Source: Vibrio barjaei | Lineage (GTDB): Bacteria > Pseudomonadota > Gammaproteobacteria > Enterobacterales > Vibrionaceae | Assembly (NCBI RefSeq): GCF_001639065.2 | Contig: NZ_LQXO02000053.1 | Location: 675,061-739,060 of the forward strand | Direction of reading: 5' to 3' | DNA length: 64,000 bases | Shown here: positions 24,541-33,689 of the stretch, in pieces | Layout: every line of letters begins with the position of its first letter | Numbering within the stretch: position 1 is the stretch's first letter | Translations under genes and position numbers: made by a program | Notes under the pieces: model-generated | Told to the model about the DNA's origin: nothing | The model's input: the letters and a program-made list of their open reading frames with translations, nothing else | Database searches by the model: none

Positions 24541-25053
24541 ATGAAAATCAGAATAGAAACTCACGAAGATACAAAACAGATCCACTCAATAACATACCAA
24601 GCATTTGAGAATCATCCACATCACGAACCAGGTGCGAAACCGACAGAACATCTCATTGTCGACGGACTTCGTCGTGACAACGCACTTACCGTTTCTCTCG
24701 TATGCGAAGCCAATAACGAGGTTATCGGTCATATTGCGTTTTCACCGATCCTAATAAATGGTGAAGCTTCAACTTGGGTTGGATTGGGTCCTGTATCTGT
24801 TCTTCCAGAACATCAAGGTAAAGGCATAGGCGGAGCGCTGATTCGAGAAGGGGAAGCTCAAATCAAACAACTCGGTTATCAAGGTATTGTGTTACTTGGA
24901 GACCCAAGCTATTACGGACGTTTTGGTTTCGAGTCCCATCCAAACCTTACGTTTGCAGGTGTCCCAGCGGAATACTTCTTAGTGAAAGGATTTGAGAATA
25001 CTATCCCTAAAGGCGAAGTAAACTATCACAAGGCGTTCTTTGAAACAGCATAG
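24541..25053 (+). CDS. GNAT-family N-acetyltransferase (YhbS-like)
   Basis: A 170-residue acetyltransferase. The acetyl-CoA loop is PEHQGKGIGGALI, preceded by GLGPVSVLP, and the later VLLGDPSYYGRFGF is typical of YhbS-like proteins. The substrate is unknown. It is followed by a perfect 13-bp hairpin shared with the convergent znuA gene. The 287 bp upstream of it contain a terminator from the PTS operon and otherwise nothing I can identify. Confidence 0.83.
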   Translation: MKIRIETHEDTKQIHSITYQAFENHPHHEPGAKPTEHLIVDGLRRDNALTVSLVCEANNEVIGHIAFSPILINGEASTWVGLGPVSVLPEHQGKGIGGALIREGEAQIKQLGYQGIVLLGDPSYYGRFGFESHPNLTFAGVPAEYFLVKGFENTIPKGEVNYHKAFFETA

Positions 25054-25070
25054 GACATAACAAACAAATA

Positions 25071-25102
25071 AACCTCTCTGCATATCACAATGCAGAGAGG
25101 TT
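25071..25102. terminator. Bidirectional terminator between a GNAT gene and znuA
   Basis: Perfect 13-bp arms (AACCTCTCTGCAT and its complement) around a 6-base loop. T-rich sequence follows on the minus strand, so it ends znuA and can also end the plus-strand gene. Confidence 0.85.
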
Positions 25103-25118
25103 ATTCACTATTATGAGT

Positions 25119-26102
25119 TTACTGTTGGCACTGTTGAAGGCTACCTAGCATCGCCAGCAACAGCTGACTGTATTGGTCTTTACCTACTGCTATATCGGCA
25201 CCGATAGGATCCATCACACCGATGGTAGTGACAGTAGAGTTTTCAAACACTGAATTCACCAGTTGCGGATTAAACTGAGGTTCCGTAAAGACACAAGTCA
25301 CACCGAGCTCTTTTACCGTGTTGCGAATTTGAGTAATACGCGCGGGGCTTGGCTTCGATGCGTCCGATACTGATATTGCTCCTGACGCTAACACTCCAAA
25401 ACGTTGTTCGAAATACTGATAGGCATCGTGGAATACAATGAATTTAATACCGCCCAAATTCTGGGTTTGCTGTTTTATCTCAGAAGTCAGTTGTTGTAAG
25501 CGCGAAATCGTCGCTTTGGCGTTCTGTTGATAGATCGATGCATGCTCACTATCAGCTTCAGAGAGTGTTTTAGCGATGGCTTTAACCCATACCTCGGCAT
25601 TTTGAGGATCTAACCAAACATGTGGGTCATGTCCTTCATGATGGTGGTCATGATGCTCTTCCTGGTGTTTATCATGGTGCTCAGCATCGTGATGTTCATG
25701 CTCATCATGATGAGCCTCATCTCCATGGTGTTCGTGCGCCTCAAATGTTGCACCCTCTCGGAAGTCATACAAGGTTGTGCCATCAACTTCCATCATCTCA
25801 ACTTTCTTTGCTGATCCCGCTAAGCTGGATAATGGTTTTTCGAGCCAAGGGGTCAACCCCTCGCTAACCCAAAATACAACGTTCGCTTCTGAAAGCGCTT
25901 TGGCCTCAGATGGACGCAAGTGATATTCATGTGGTGATGACTCTGGACGAATCAATAAGTCAGGCTCACCTACGCCATCCATCACCTGAGACACTAACGA
26001 ATGCAATGGTGCAATATCCACTGCCACATTGGGTACCTTAGCGTAAGCGTTTGAAGCCACGAGCAAACTAACCACCACGCCTGATAAGGCTTTTTTAAAC
26101 AT
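25119..26102 (-). CDS. znuA: High-affinity zinc-binding periplasmic protein ZnuA
   Basis: A 327-residue solute-binding protein with a signal peptide (cleavage probably after ASNAYA). Zinc-ligand segments are HSLVSQVM, HEYHLRP, DPHVWLDPQN and FHDAYQYF, and the C-terminal region has LGVTCVFTEPQFNP. A long His/Asp/Glu-rich loop (about residues 122-162, HEHHGDEAHHDEHEHH and more) is the usual metal-gathering loop of ZnuA. It delivers Zn2+ to ZnuBC. It is divergent from znuC across a Zur-type palindrome, so both arms respond to zinc shortage. Confidence 0.95.
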   Translation of the reverse strand: MFKKALSGVVVSLLVASNAYAKVPNVAVDIAPLHSLVSQVMDGVGEPDLLIRPESSPHEYHLRPSEAKALSEANVVFWVSEGLTPWLEKPLSSLAGSAKKVEMMEVDGTTLYDFREGATFEAHEHHGDEAHHDEHEHHDAEHHDKHQEEHHDHHHEGHDPHVWLDPQNAEVWVKAIAKTLSEADSEHASIYQQNAKATISRLQQLTSEIKQQTQNLGGIKFIVFHDAYQYFEQRFGVLASGAISVSDASKPSPARITQIRNTVKELGVTCVFTEPQFNPQLVNSVFENSTVTTIGVMDPIGADIAVGKDQYSQLLLAMLGSLQQCQQ

Positions 26103-26148
26103 TTTCTTCTCCCTGTTTTTTTAAGATATAAGATTGGCAACTTAAATT

Positions 26149-26166
26149 GTTATGTTATAACATAAC
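26149..26166. promoter_or_regulatory. Zur box between znuA and znuC
   Basis: The perfect 18-bp palindrome GTTATGTTATAACATAAC matches the core of the gammaproteobacterial Zur operator (ATGTTATA-N-TATAACAT). It lies 47 bp before znuA and 82 bp before znuC. Confidence 0.88.
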
Positions 26167-26247
26167 TTTTATTCCAGATATCTTGCAAGCTACTTTTCTT
26201 TGCTCAGATATTTGCTAAGAGTCATTACACTAGGTGAGAGAAGGTGA

Positions 26248-26979
26248 ATGTTGATTTCATCACACGAGCTGTCAGTTAAATTTGGCAGCCATTTAATATT
26301 GGACAACGTAGATATCTCGGTAAGTCAGGGGGAAATAGTCACGATTGTCGGCCCCAATGGGTCAGGTAAATCCACACTCTTGAAGACCTTGATAGGCGCA
26401 ATCTCCCCGATTAGCGGTCACATCGAGCGCAGTGAGAGTTTGAAAATCGGCTACGTGCCCCAACGTTTACATATTGATGAAACCCTACCTATGACGGTAT
26501 ATCGCTTTCTAACGCTTCCTCTGCGTCATCCCAAATCAAGGATCAAACAAGCCTTGGAGCAAGCTGGTGTTGCTAATTTAGAAACTCAGCAACTTCGATC
26601 GCTATCAGGCGGGCAATTACAACGCGTTCTATTGGCTAGAGCACTTCTGGAGAAACCGTCCCTACTGTTACTAGATGAGGCCACTCAAGGGCTTGACCAA
26701 CGAGGTACTGTCGATTTCTACCAACAAATCGACGCGATCCGCAAACAAACAGGATGTGCTGTCATCATGGTTAGTCACGATCTTCACGTTGTTATGCGAA
26801 GAACAGATCGGGTGATCTGTTTAAACGGACATGTGTGTTGCGAGGGTGTTCCAGAGAAGGTCAGTGCGTCACCGGAGTACAAAGCACTATTTGGTTTGGA
26901 TGATGAAGACGTGTTAGGTGTCTATCGACACCACTCTTCCCCAATCGCTCTCCAAGAAGGAAGACTCAATGTTGGATGA
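26248..26979 (+). CDS. znuC: Zinc ABC transporter ATP-binding protein ZnuC
   Basis: A 243-residue ABC ATPase: Walker A GPNGSGKST, signature LSGGQLQRV, Walker B LLLLDEA and the His switch in VSHDLH. It powers ZnuB-mediated uptake of Zn2+. It is the first gene of a long plus-strand unit: its 3' end overlaps znuB by 11 bp, and DUF1826, zur, a dihydroorotase paralogue, gamma-carbonic anhydrase and a COG0523 GTPase follow closely. The Zur box lies upstream. Confidence 0.93.
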   Translation: MLISSHELSVKFGSHLILDNVDISVSQGEIVTIVGPNGSGKSTLLKTLIGAISPISGHIERSESLKIGYVPQRLHIDETLPMTVYRFLTLPLRHPKSRIKQALEQAGVANLETQQLRSLSGGQLQRVLLARALLEKPSLLLLDEATQGLDQRGTVDFYQQIDAIRKQTGCAVIMVSHDLHVVMRRTDRVICLNGHVCCEGVPEKVSASPEYKALFGLDDEDVLGVYRHHSSPIALQEGRLNVG

Positions 26980-27778
26980 TTTTCTATTGCGAGCGGCCTT
27001 AGCAGGTGTTGGGGTTACACTAGCCGCCGCGCCATTGGGCTGTTTTATCGTCTGGCGTCGCATGGCCTATTTCGGTGATGCCACTGCTCATGCCTCTATG
27101 CTGGGTGTTGCATTATCACTGGCATTTTCTCTGCCTATTTTTCCAGGCGTGCTATTTATTGCGCTACTAATGGCCATAACCGTCTCTACCTTCAGTGGCA
27201 GAGGTTATGCAATGGATACCTTACTCGGCGTCATGGCTCACTCGGCATTGGCAATAGGCCTCGTCGCAGTCTCATTTTTATCTGGGATTCGCCTCGATCT
27301 GATGGCCTATTTATTCGGCGATATTCTGGCGGTAAGCAAAACCGATTTATTGGTGATTTGGCTAGGTACGTTGCTGGTTGTTGGACTGATTGGCTTTCGT
27401 TGGTCTGGATTACTGCTCTCCACCTTAAACAAAGATCTCGCGCTAGCAAGTGGCTATTCTCCCAAAAGAGAGCAGCTGATTCTCACAATCGCACTCGCTG
27501 TCGTCGTTGCGGTCGCCATTAAAGTGGTGGGTGTGTTGCTGATTGTCGCCATGCTGATCATTCCTGCTGCCACCGCCCGCCCATTTAGCCGAACCCCCGA
27601 AATCATGGTTGTATTGGCGGCGGTTATTGGCAGCAGTTCCAGCGTTGTGGGTTTACGTACTTCTTACCTAATGGATACACCTACTGGCCCAACGATCGTT
27701 TGCATCGCCGCGGGGCTATTTCTTGTTTCAAGCTTGGTTTGGAAAGTGACCGTCAAACGTCAAGAGAATGGAGGCTAA
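26969..27778 (+). CDS. znuB: Zinc ABC transporter permease ZnuB
   Basis: A 269-residue membrane permease of the ABC-3 family with about eight spans. The DATAHASMLGVALS segment is the ATPase-coupling and translocation motif. The start MLDDFLLRAAL is preferred: it has an AAGGAAG site and overlaps the znuC stop. An upstream ATG (26918) would add 17 residues with no homology. It is followed by a DUF1826 gene seven bases downstream. Confidence 0.92.
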   Translation: MLDDFLLRAALAGVGVTLAAAPLGCFIVWRRMAYFGDATAHASMLGVALSLAFSLPIFPGVLFIALLMAITVSTFSGRGYAMDTLLGVMAHSALAIGLVAVSFLSGIRLDLMAYLFGDILAVSKTDLLVIWLGTLLVVGLIGFRWSGLLLSTLNKDLALASGYSPKREQLILTIALAVVVAVAIKVVGVLLIVAMLIIPAATARPFSRTPEIMVVLAAVIGSSSSVVGLRTSYLMDTPTGPTIVCIAAGLFLVSSLVWKVTVKRQENGG

Positions 27779-27784
27779 GCAACT

Positions 27785-28453
27785 ATGCATGACTACTTAA
27801 CCAATACAGCCACAGATCTGGGAATGTCCCCTTCACTGCCACTGAGCCTACAACCCAGCGCTCTGACGAGAATTTATCAGCCAGAACACAACATCGCGGT
27901 TTGGCATCGCTCACTCTCAACAGAGATGACTCAAAGTATAGAGTTGCTGCTTCAAGAGCAGACATCATTAGCGCTAGTGCAAACTGTCACACCCAGCAAC
28001 ACTGCACATTGGGTAAAGGAAAAACTGGCTGGTCATGATTGCGCCGATGCTTTAGGCGAAGACATTGCGCTTATCGTTGACATGTTCTGTTGCCTATTTG
28101 ATTTAAAGGAGGCGGGCTTGCGTCTGACTCGTTTAGATAAGCCCATGTGTCCTAAATTTCATGTCGATCATGTCCCTTGTCGACTCGTGACGACTTATCT
28201 TGGCAGTGCGACCCAATGGCTAAGTAATAACGACGTTGACCGCAGTAAACTCGGTGCAGGAAGTCATGGTAAGCCCGATCATCTGTCTGGTATTTATCCT
28301 AATGAGGCTAGTATCAATCAGCTGTCTTCTGGTGACGTTGCATTGTTAAAAGGCAGTGGATGGGAAGGTAACGAAGCGTTAGGGCTGGTTCATCGCTCAC
28401 CTGAGGTTCTGCCAAATGAACGAAGGCTGTTACTCACATTAGATATGGTATAG
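27785..28453 (+). CDS. DUF1826 protein, zinc-regulon associated
   Basis: A 222-residue protein resembling DUF1826, a family with no biochemical assignment that often sits beside Zur-controlled genes. It has several cysteines and histidines (HDCADAL, FCCLFDL, MCPKFHVDHVPC) that could bind zinc or iron: MCPKFHVDHVPCRL also resembles the first iron-ligand segment of a cupin or dioxygenase, but I would not claim catalysis. It lies 6 bp after znuB and 5 bp before zur, so it is co-transcribed with both. Inference: it works in the zinc-shortage response. Confidence 0.78.
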   Translation: MHDYLTNTATDLGMSPSLPLSLQPSALTRIYQPEHNIAVWHRSLSTEMTQSIELLLQEQTSLALVQTVTPSNTAHWVKEKLAGHDCADALGEDIALIVDMFCCLFDLKEAGLRLTRLDKPMCPKFHVDHVPCRLVTTYLGSATQWLSNNDVDRSKLGAGSHGKPDHLSGIYPNEASINQLSSGDVALLKGSGWEGNEALGLVHRSPEVLPNERRLLLTLDMV

Positions 28454-28458
28454 CGATT

Positions 28459-28917
28459 ATGGGTGACATTAACGACATCATTGAGCATGCCGAAAAGCGC
28501 TGTAAGACTCGCGGTAAACAACTGACATCTAAACGTAAATTGGTCCTAAAAGCGTTAGTCCATGCTGATAAAGCGTTATCCGCCTATGACTTAGTTGATT
28601 ATTGTAAGACGCATTTTGACCAGAATATTCAAGCAATGTCGGTCTATCGTATTTTGGAGTTTCTTGAGAGCGAGCACTTTGCTCATAAGCTCAATGTTTC
28701 TAACAAATACATCTTTTGCTCTCACATTCTTTGCGAACATGAGCACGGCGTTCCTCAGTTCCTTATCTGTTCTCAATGCAACAAGATCAGTGAACAAATC
28801 ATTGATCCTAATGTGGTATCCGGCCTCCAGTCACACGCCAAAAAGGAAGGCTTTACCGTGCTAAGTCCACAATTTGAGATCAGCGGCGTGTGCGACGAAT
28901 GTACGAGAAACGACTAA
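28459..28917 (+). CDS. zur: Zinc uptake regulator Zur (Fur family)
   Basis: A 152-residue Fur-family repressor. The DNA-binding domain ends in QAMSVYRILEFL, and the structural zinc site is given by two CxxC pairs, CSQC and CDEC. The sensing region contains HEHGVPQFLIC, close to the Zur group rather than Fur. Zur represses zinc-uptake and zinc-sparing genes when zinc is replete. It is in the same transcription unit as znuCB and sits behind the palindromic Zur box, so it is autoregulated. Confidence 0.9.
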   Translation: MGDINDIIEHAEKRCKTRGKQLTSKRKLVLKALVHADKALSAYDLVDYCKTHFDQNIQAMSVYRILEFLESEHFAHKLNVSNKYIFCSHILCEHEHGVPQFLICSQCNKISEQIIDPNVVSGLQSHAKKEGFTVLSPQFEISGVCDECTRND

Positions 28918-28965
28918 TCACCAACATTTAGTAGCCTATTTCACCCAAAGGAGTCCCTAATTCCC

Positions 28966-30300
28966 ATGTCTGCCACGCTTATCAAGAACGCTCGCTTAGT
29001 CAATGAAAGAAGCATCATTGAGACGGATATTAGAATTGTTGGTCAGCGAATCGAGAGGATTGCATCCAACATTAGCAGTAAACCAGGTGACACCGTTGTC
29101 GATGCTCAAGGTGGCTACATCATTCCTGGGATGATTGATGATCAAGTCCACTTTCGCGAACCTGGCCTTACGCATAAAGGAACGATTGCAAGTGAATCTC
29201 GAGCAGCCGTAGCGGGTGGTATCACTAGCTATATGGAGATGCCAAATGTCAATCCAGCCACAACAACCATTGAAGCATTAGAGCACAAATTTAGCATTGC
29301 AGAGCAAAGCTCTTTCGCCAACTACTCATTTTACTTGGGTGCCACCGAAGACAATCTTGAGCAGATAAAGCAGCTTGATCCTCAGAAACATTGTGGCGTG
29401 AAGGTCTTTATGGGTGCTTCAACTGGCAATTTATTGGTTGAGGAGCCAGCCGCTTTAGAGGCTATATTTCGCGACTCACCAGTGCTCATCGTCACTCACT
29501 GTGAGAGCGGTGCTGTAATAAAGCAAAACCTACAGAAGTTAGCACAAGACAAGTCGCCATTGACCATCGACGATCACCCAATACTCCGCGATGAAGACGC
29601 GTGTTTTGCTTCCTCATCCTACGCCGTTGAGCTGGCAAAGAAGTATCAAAGTCAGTTGCACGTTCTACATATCACTACCGCAAAAGAACTGGCTTTGTTT
29701 GAGTCTGGTTCAATCGATAAAAAACATATCACCGCCGAAGCGTGTGTTCATCACCTTTGGTTTAGCAACAAAGACTATGAACGCCTTGGTAATCAAATTA
29801 AATGCAATCCTGCTATCAAATACCCAAGTGACCGTGATGCTTTGCTTCAAGCTCTGAAGACGGGAAGAATAGATATTATCGCTACCGATCATGCACCGCA
29901 CACTTGGGCAGAAAAACATGTGCCGTATGAGCAAGCCCCAGCTGGACTGCCTTTGGTTCAGCACGCCCTACTCAGCTTACTCGAGCAAGTGCATCAAGGT
30001 CACATGACTATAACGCAACTGGTTGAGAAAACGGCCCACAACCCTTCACTCCGTTATGGTATTCAGCAGCGCGGATTCGTTCGCGAAGGTTACTATGCCG
30101 ATTTGGTTCTCATCGACCCAGATACGACGACCCTGGTGACTAACGACAATAGCCTGTACCACTGTGGTTGGTCGCCATTTAATGGACACTCTTTCTCTGC
30201 GCAAATCAACAAGACTTGGGTAAATGGCAATCTCGTCTATACCAATCAAAAAGTGGTTGAACAGCCCGTAGGAGCAATGAGATTGGTATTCAATAAATAG
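28966..30300 (+). CDS. Dihydroorotase-family amidohydrolase (PyrC2-like paralogue)
   Basis: A 444-residue dihydroorotase-type amidohydrolase. It keeps the carbamylated-lysine site (GVKVFMGAS), the later metal histidines (THCES and LHITTA) and the final aspartate (ATDHAPH). One difference stands out: where most family members have HxH, this protein has DDQVHFREPG, with Gln60 in place of the first His and His62 retained. I recall the same QVH form in Bacteroidetes dihydroorotases. It lies in the Zur operon with other zinc-sparing paralogues, so it probably substitutes for the zinc-dependent PyrC when zinc is short. Dihydroorotase activity is inferred. Confidence 0.83.
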   Translation: MSATLIKNARLVNERSIIETDIRIVGQRIERIASNISSKPGDTVVDAQGGYIIPGMIDDQVHFREPGLTHKGTIASESRAAVAGGITSYMEMPNVNPATTTIEALEHKFSIAEQSSFANYSFYLGATEDNLEQIKQLDPQKHCGVKVFMGASTGNLLVEEPAALEAIFRDSPVLIVTHCESGAVIKQNLQKLAQDKSPLTIDDHPILRDEDACFASSSYAVELAKKYQSQLHVLHITTAKELALFESGSIDKKHITAEACVHHLWFSNKDYERLGNQIKCNPAIKYPSDRDALLQALKTGRIDIIATDHAPHTWAEKHVPYEQAPAGLPLVQHALLSLLEQVHQGHMTITQLVEKTAHNPSLRYGIQQRGFVREGYYADLVLIDPDTTTLVTNDNSLYHCGWSPFNGHSFSAQINKTWVNGNLVYTNQKVVEQPVGAMRLVFNK

Positions 30301-30363
30301 CTCATACGACTTTTAATCATGCGTTACAGCGCAATTTTCACTCACTGTTGAACAAAGAACACT

Positions 30364-30924
30364 ATGCTAAGAAGAAACCCCAATGGCCATATGCCGCAAG
30401 TCTCTGAAACGGCTTTCATCGATCCCACTGCAATTATCTGCGGCAAAGTTATTATCGAAGACAATGTTTTTATTGGTCCTTATGCCGTTATCCGTGCTGA
30501 TGAAACCAACGAACAGGGCGATATGGAAGCGATAGTCATCAAAAGAGACACCAATATTCAAGACGGTGTCGTTATTCATTCCAAAGCTGGAGCTTCGGTA
30601 ATCATCGGTGAGCGAACCTCAATTGCGCACCGCTCTATTGTTCACGGGCCTTGTGAGGTCGGCAACGATGTATTTATCGGCTTTAATTCCGTTGTGTTTA
30701 ATGCTGTCATAGGGGAAGGATGCGTGGTACGTCATAACTGTGTGATTGATGGGCTTGACCTCCCTCAGCACTTTCATGTCCCACCTATGACCAATATCGG
30801 TGCAGATTTTGATTTAAACAGCATTTCAAAAGTGCCACCTGAATACTCGGCGTTTTCCGAGTCAGTAGTATCTGCAAACCATACGCTAGTTCAAGGGTAT
30901 AGGAGAATCGCTAATGAACTATAA
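30364..30924 (+). CDS. Gamma-class carbonic anhydrase-like protein
   Basis: A 186-residue left-handed beta-helix protein built of hexapeptide repeats (VIIEDNVFIGPYAVIRAD, then SVIIGERTSIAHRSIVHGP). Three histidines (VVIHS and SIAHRSIVHG) occupy the metal-ligand positions of gamma-carbonic anhydrase. It would hydrate CO2 or act as a metal-binding variant. It is the gene before the COG0523 GTPase, overlapping it by 11 bp. Placement in the Zur operon suggests a paralogue that can use a different metal from the zinc-dependent beta-class anhydrase; this is inference. Confidence 0.83.
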   Translation: MLRRNPNGHMPQVSETAFIDPTAIICGKVIIEDNVFIGPYAVIRADETNEQGDMEAIVIKRDTNIQDGVVIHSKAGASVIIGERTSIAHRSIVHGPCEVGNDVFIGFNSVVFNAVIGEGCVVRHNCVIDGLDLPQHFHVPPMTNIGADFDLNSISKVPPEYSAFSESVVSANHTLVQGYRRIANEL

Positions 30925-31915
30925 CAACCAGTCCATTAAAGCGGTTCCTACCAATATCATTACTGGCTTTCTTGGCGTCGGAAAAACGACGGCAATTCTT
31001 AATCTTATGAAGAACAAGCCAGACAACGAGCGTTGGGCAATTCTAGTTAACGAGTTTGGAGAAATCGGCGTTGATGGTAGCTTAGTTGGTGGACAAAACA
31101 GTGACAACCAAAACGTCTTCATCCGTGAAGTTCCAGGTGGGTGTATGTGCTGTACTGCCGGATTACCAATGCAAATTGCACTGAACCAACTGCTGTCAGA
31201 AGCGAGGCCCGATCGCTTATTGATCGAACCTACAGGTCTTGGTCATCCCAAAGAAGTGTTGGAAGTACTCTCTACAGGGCACTTCCGCCAGATACTATCA
31301 CTAAAAAAGAATATCACCCTAGTCGATGCTCGCCGTTTAGCGGACACTCGCTACACAGATCATGATACCTTTAACCAACAGATCGCTATCGCCGACACTG
31401 TGGTGGGTAATAAGATAGATCTGTATCAAGAAGGCGATACCGATAAGTTGTCTGACTATGTCGCTCAAATGAGTCGGCCCAAAACCAAGGTTATCTTCGC
31501 TGATCATGGCGTTATCCCTTTTGAAGAGTTTGAAGGAAACACTACAATTCATCAACACCCTCCTCACCACCATCATCACGGCCACAACAAACCACTTGCC
31601 TCTGAAATACCCCTACCAGAAACCGGAATTCTCAAAGCAGTCAATGAAGGAGAAGGCTTTCAGAGTGTGGGCTGGCGTTTCTCTCCCGAGAAGATCTTTG
31701 ATCGTAAGAAGCTGATCATCTTATTGGTCGAGCTCAAGGTCGAACGTATGAAAGCCATTTTTATCACCGAAGATGGCGTTTTTGGTTACAACCTGACGTC
31801 AGATGGCCTATCGGAAGTGCAGCTTGATGATTGTGCAGAAAGCCGTATAGAGCTAATAGCCGAGAGTATAGACAGTGATTTTGAAGCGCAGATACTCGGT
31901 TGTCTTCAAGAGTGA
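30914..31915 (+). CDS. COG0523 GTP-binding metallochaperone
   Basis: A 333-residue G3E-family GTPase. Walker A is GFLGVGKTT (residues 18-26), the CxCC metal motif is Cys77-Met-Cys79-Cys80 (GGCMCCTAG), and a His-rich stretch (HQHPPHHHHHGHN) follows around residue 212. The C-terminal CobW_C-like domain contains the GWRFSPEKIF motif. This group includes ZagA/YciC-type and ZigA proteins, which pass zinc to client enzymes under zinc shortage. The start overlaps the gamma-carbonic anhydrase gene. Its likely clients are the dihydroorotase and carbonic anhydrase paralogues in the same operon, but that is not shown. Confidence 0.87.
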   Translation: MNYNNQSIKAVPTNIITGFLGVGKTTAILNLMKNKPDNERWAILVNEFGEIGVDGSLVGGQNSDNQNVFIREVPGGCMCCTAGLPMQIALNQLLSEARPDRLLIEPTGLGHPKEVLEVLSTGHFRQILSLKKNITLVDARRLADTRYTDHDTFNQQIAIADTVVGNKIDLYQEGDTDKLSDYVAQMSRPKTKVIFADHGVIPFEEFEGNTTIHQHPPHHHHHGHNKPLASEIPLPETGILKAVNEGEGFQSVGWRFSPEKIFDRKKLIILLVELKVERMKAIFITEDGVFGYNLTSDGLSEVQLDDCAESRIELIAESIDSDFEAQILGCLQE

Positions 31916-31941
31916 ATGAACCCATTTTTCGATCTGCTATT

Positions 31942-31972
31942 AAAAAAGGAGAGCGGTTAATGCGCCGCTCTC
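31942..31972 (-). terminator. Terminator of the phosphohexomutase gene
   Basis: Perfect 8-bp arms (GAGAGCGG / CCGCTCTC) around an 8-base loop, with an A-run on the plus strand (T-run for the minus-strand transcript), 23 bp past the stop. Confidence 0.88.
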
Positions 31973-31994
31973 TGCTACTGCATTCCTTAACGAA

Positions 31995-33689
31995 TTATAA
32001 ACTTTGCTGATGCGCTTCAATCAATGCCAACATTTTAGCTTCTGCGGCTTGATTAGCTTGGGCATAGTCCATCTCTGGCGGAAAATCGCTGATGACCTCG
32101 TAGTAGCATTTAAGCTTGGGTTCGGTGCCTGATGGGCGCACAATGACTCGCGATTGATCCTCAAGCAAATAAATCAGCACATCACTAGCTGGCAAATCGA
32201 TGGTTTCTGTAGCGCCATCGGCGAACTGTCGAATGGATGTATTAAGATCTTCAATGACTTCAATACGCTTACCTGCAATCTCTGTAGGTGGGTTGCTACG
32301 AAGCTTCTCGCCAATAGGTGGTGACTTGGGATCTAACGCAATACTTCGCTGGGCATTAAAGTAGAAACCATGCTGACGATAAAGTTCTTCAAGCTTATCC
32401 CACAGCGTTTTGCCTTGCGCTTTGAGCTTACCGGTTAACTGTGAGAACGCCACAAGTGCAGAGAGCCCATCTTTATCCCACACTTTATTGCCAACCGTAT
32501 ACCCTAGTGCCTCTTCATAAGCGAACAGGAACGGGTAGGCCACGCTCTCTTGGGTCATTGCGACATTGGTTAGCCATTTAAATCCAGTCAACGTTTGGTA
32601 ATACTCAGCACCATAAGCCTTGGCAATACTGCTGAGTAGGCGAGACGAAACGATGGTATTCCCCACCAGCGCATTAGGTTGACCCGCCAACAAGTAATCC
32701 CCAAATAGTGACCCTACTTGATCTCCCGTCAGCATTTGGTACTCACCATCAGGACGTTTAACTGCAACTGCAAAACGATCAGCATCTGGATCGTTGGCAC
32801 AGGCAATATCTGCACCTACAGACTTGCCGAGTGCCATCACCATATCCATTGCTCCAGCTTCTTCTGGATTTGGGAAGTTAACGGTTGGGAACGTACCGTC
32901 CGGTTCTCGCTGCTCAGCTACACTCGCCACTTGGTTAAAGCCTGCATCTGCTAACAGCGTTTCTGCCATATCAGCACCGACACCATGCATCGCAGTATAC
33001 ACAATGGAAATATCCGTATTGCTATCCGGTGTTAGTAGTTCACTTTGGTTTATAGCCTTACGATAGGTTTGATAGTAATCCTCTTCTAACCAAACCAATA
33101 ACCCCTGTTGTTTCGCTTGGTCTAAGGGTAACAACGTTAGAGGTTGAGTCGTAGCATCGTCAATCTGTGCCGCAATACCAGAGTCATGTGGAGGAATAAT
33201 CTGCGCCCCGTTTTCCCAATAGACTTTAAATCCATTGTATTCTGGTGGATTATGACTGGCCGTCACCACAACGGCTGCTGCCGCATTTAATTCGCGAACA
33301 CCAAAGGCAACGATAGGCGTTGCTGCAACTTTATAGGTCAGATACACCTTGATACCGAGCGCTGTTAGAACGGACGCGGTATCGTGCGCAAACTGCTTGG
33401 AGTCAGGGCGTCCATCATAACCAATCACTACACCTCGCGATGAGGCCTCGCTAATTTGTTCGAGAAGATAATGACCTAACCCAGTTGCAGTTTCTTGAAT
33501 GACTAAACGATTCATACGATTTGGTCCAGCCCCCACTTTACCGCGTAAGCCCGCAGTACCGAATACAAGGCGAGAGCTGAATCGATCTTTCAACTCTCGT
33601 TCATCATTCGAGTCCACCAGCAACCGCAGTTCTTGTTGAGTCATTGGATCAGGGTCGCGTGCTAACCATTGAGTAGTATGTTCAGTCAT
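31995..33689 (-). CDS. Phosphoglucomutase/phosphomannomutase-family protein
   Basis: A 564-residue alpha-D-phosphohexomutase. The phosphoserine loop is VTASHNPPEYNGFKVYW, the metal-binding loop is NDPDADRFAV, the sugar-binding segment is EEALGYTVG, and the phosphate-binding segment near the C-terminus is RPSGTEPKLK. All four loops are present, so it should be active. Members of this long-form subgroup interconvert glucose-1-phosphate and glucose-6-phosphate or other hexose or deoxyribose phosphates. It is alone on the minus strand with its own terminator; 253 bp separate it from the divergent nemA-like gene. Confidence 0.88.
   Translation of the reverse strand: MTEHTTQWLARDPDPMTQQELRLLVDSNDERELKDRFSSRLVFGTAGLRGKVGAGPNRMNRLVIQETATGLGHYLLEQISEASSRGVVIGYDGRPDSKQFAHDTASVLTALGIKVYLTYKVAATPIVAFGVRELNAAAAVVVTASHNPPEYNGFKVYWENGAQIIPPHDSGIAAQIDDATTQPLTLLPLDQAKQQGLLVWLEEDYYQTYRKAINQSELLTPDSNTDISIVYTAMHGVGADMAETLLADAGFNQVASVAEQREPDGTFPTVNFPNPEEAGAMDMVMALGKSVGADIACANDPDADRFAVAVKRPDGEYQMLTGDQVGSLFGDYLLAGQPNALVGNTIVSSRLLSSIAKAYGAEYYQTLTGFKWLTNVAMTQESVAYPFLFAYEEALGYTVGNKVWDKDGLSALVAFSQLTGKLKAQGKTLWDKLEELYRQHGFYFNAQRSIALDPKSPPIGEKLRSNPPTEIAGKRIEVIEDLNTSIRQFADGATETIDLPASDVLIYLLEDQSRVIVRPSGTEPKLKCYYEVISDFPPEMDYAQANQAAEAKMLALIEAHQQSL

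Noticed and set aside
25620..25867. Met/His-rich plus-strand frames opposite znuA
   Set aside because: They are the complement of the ZnuA His-rich loop codons, an artefact of low complexity.
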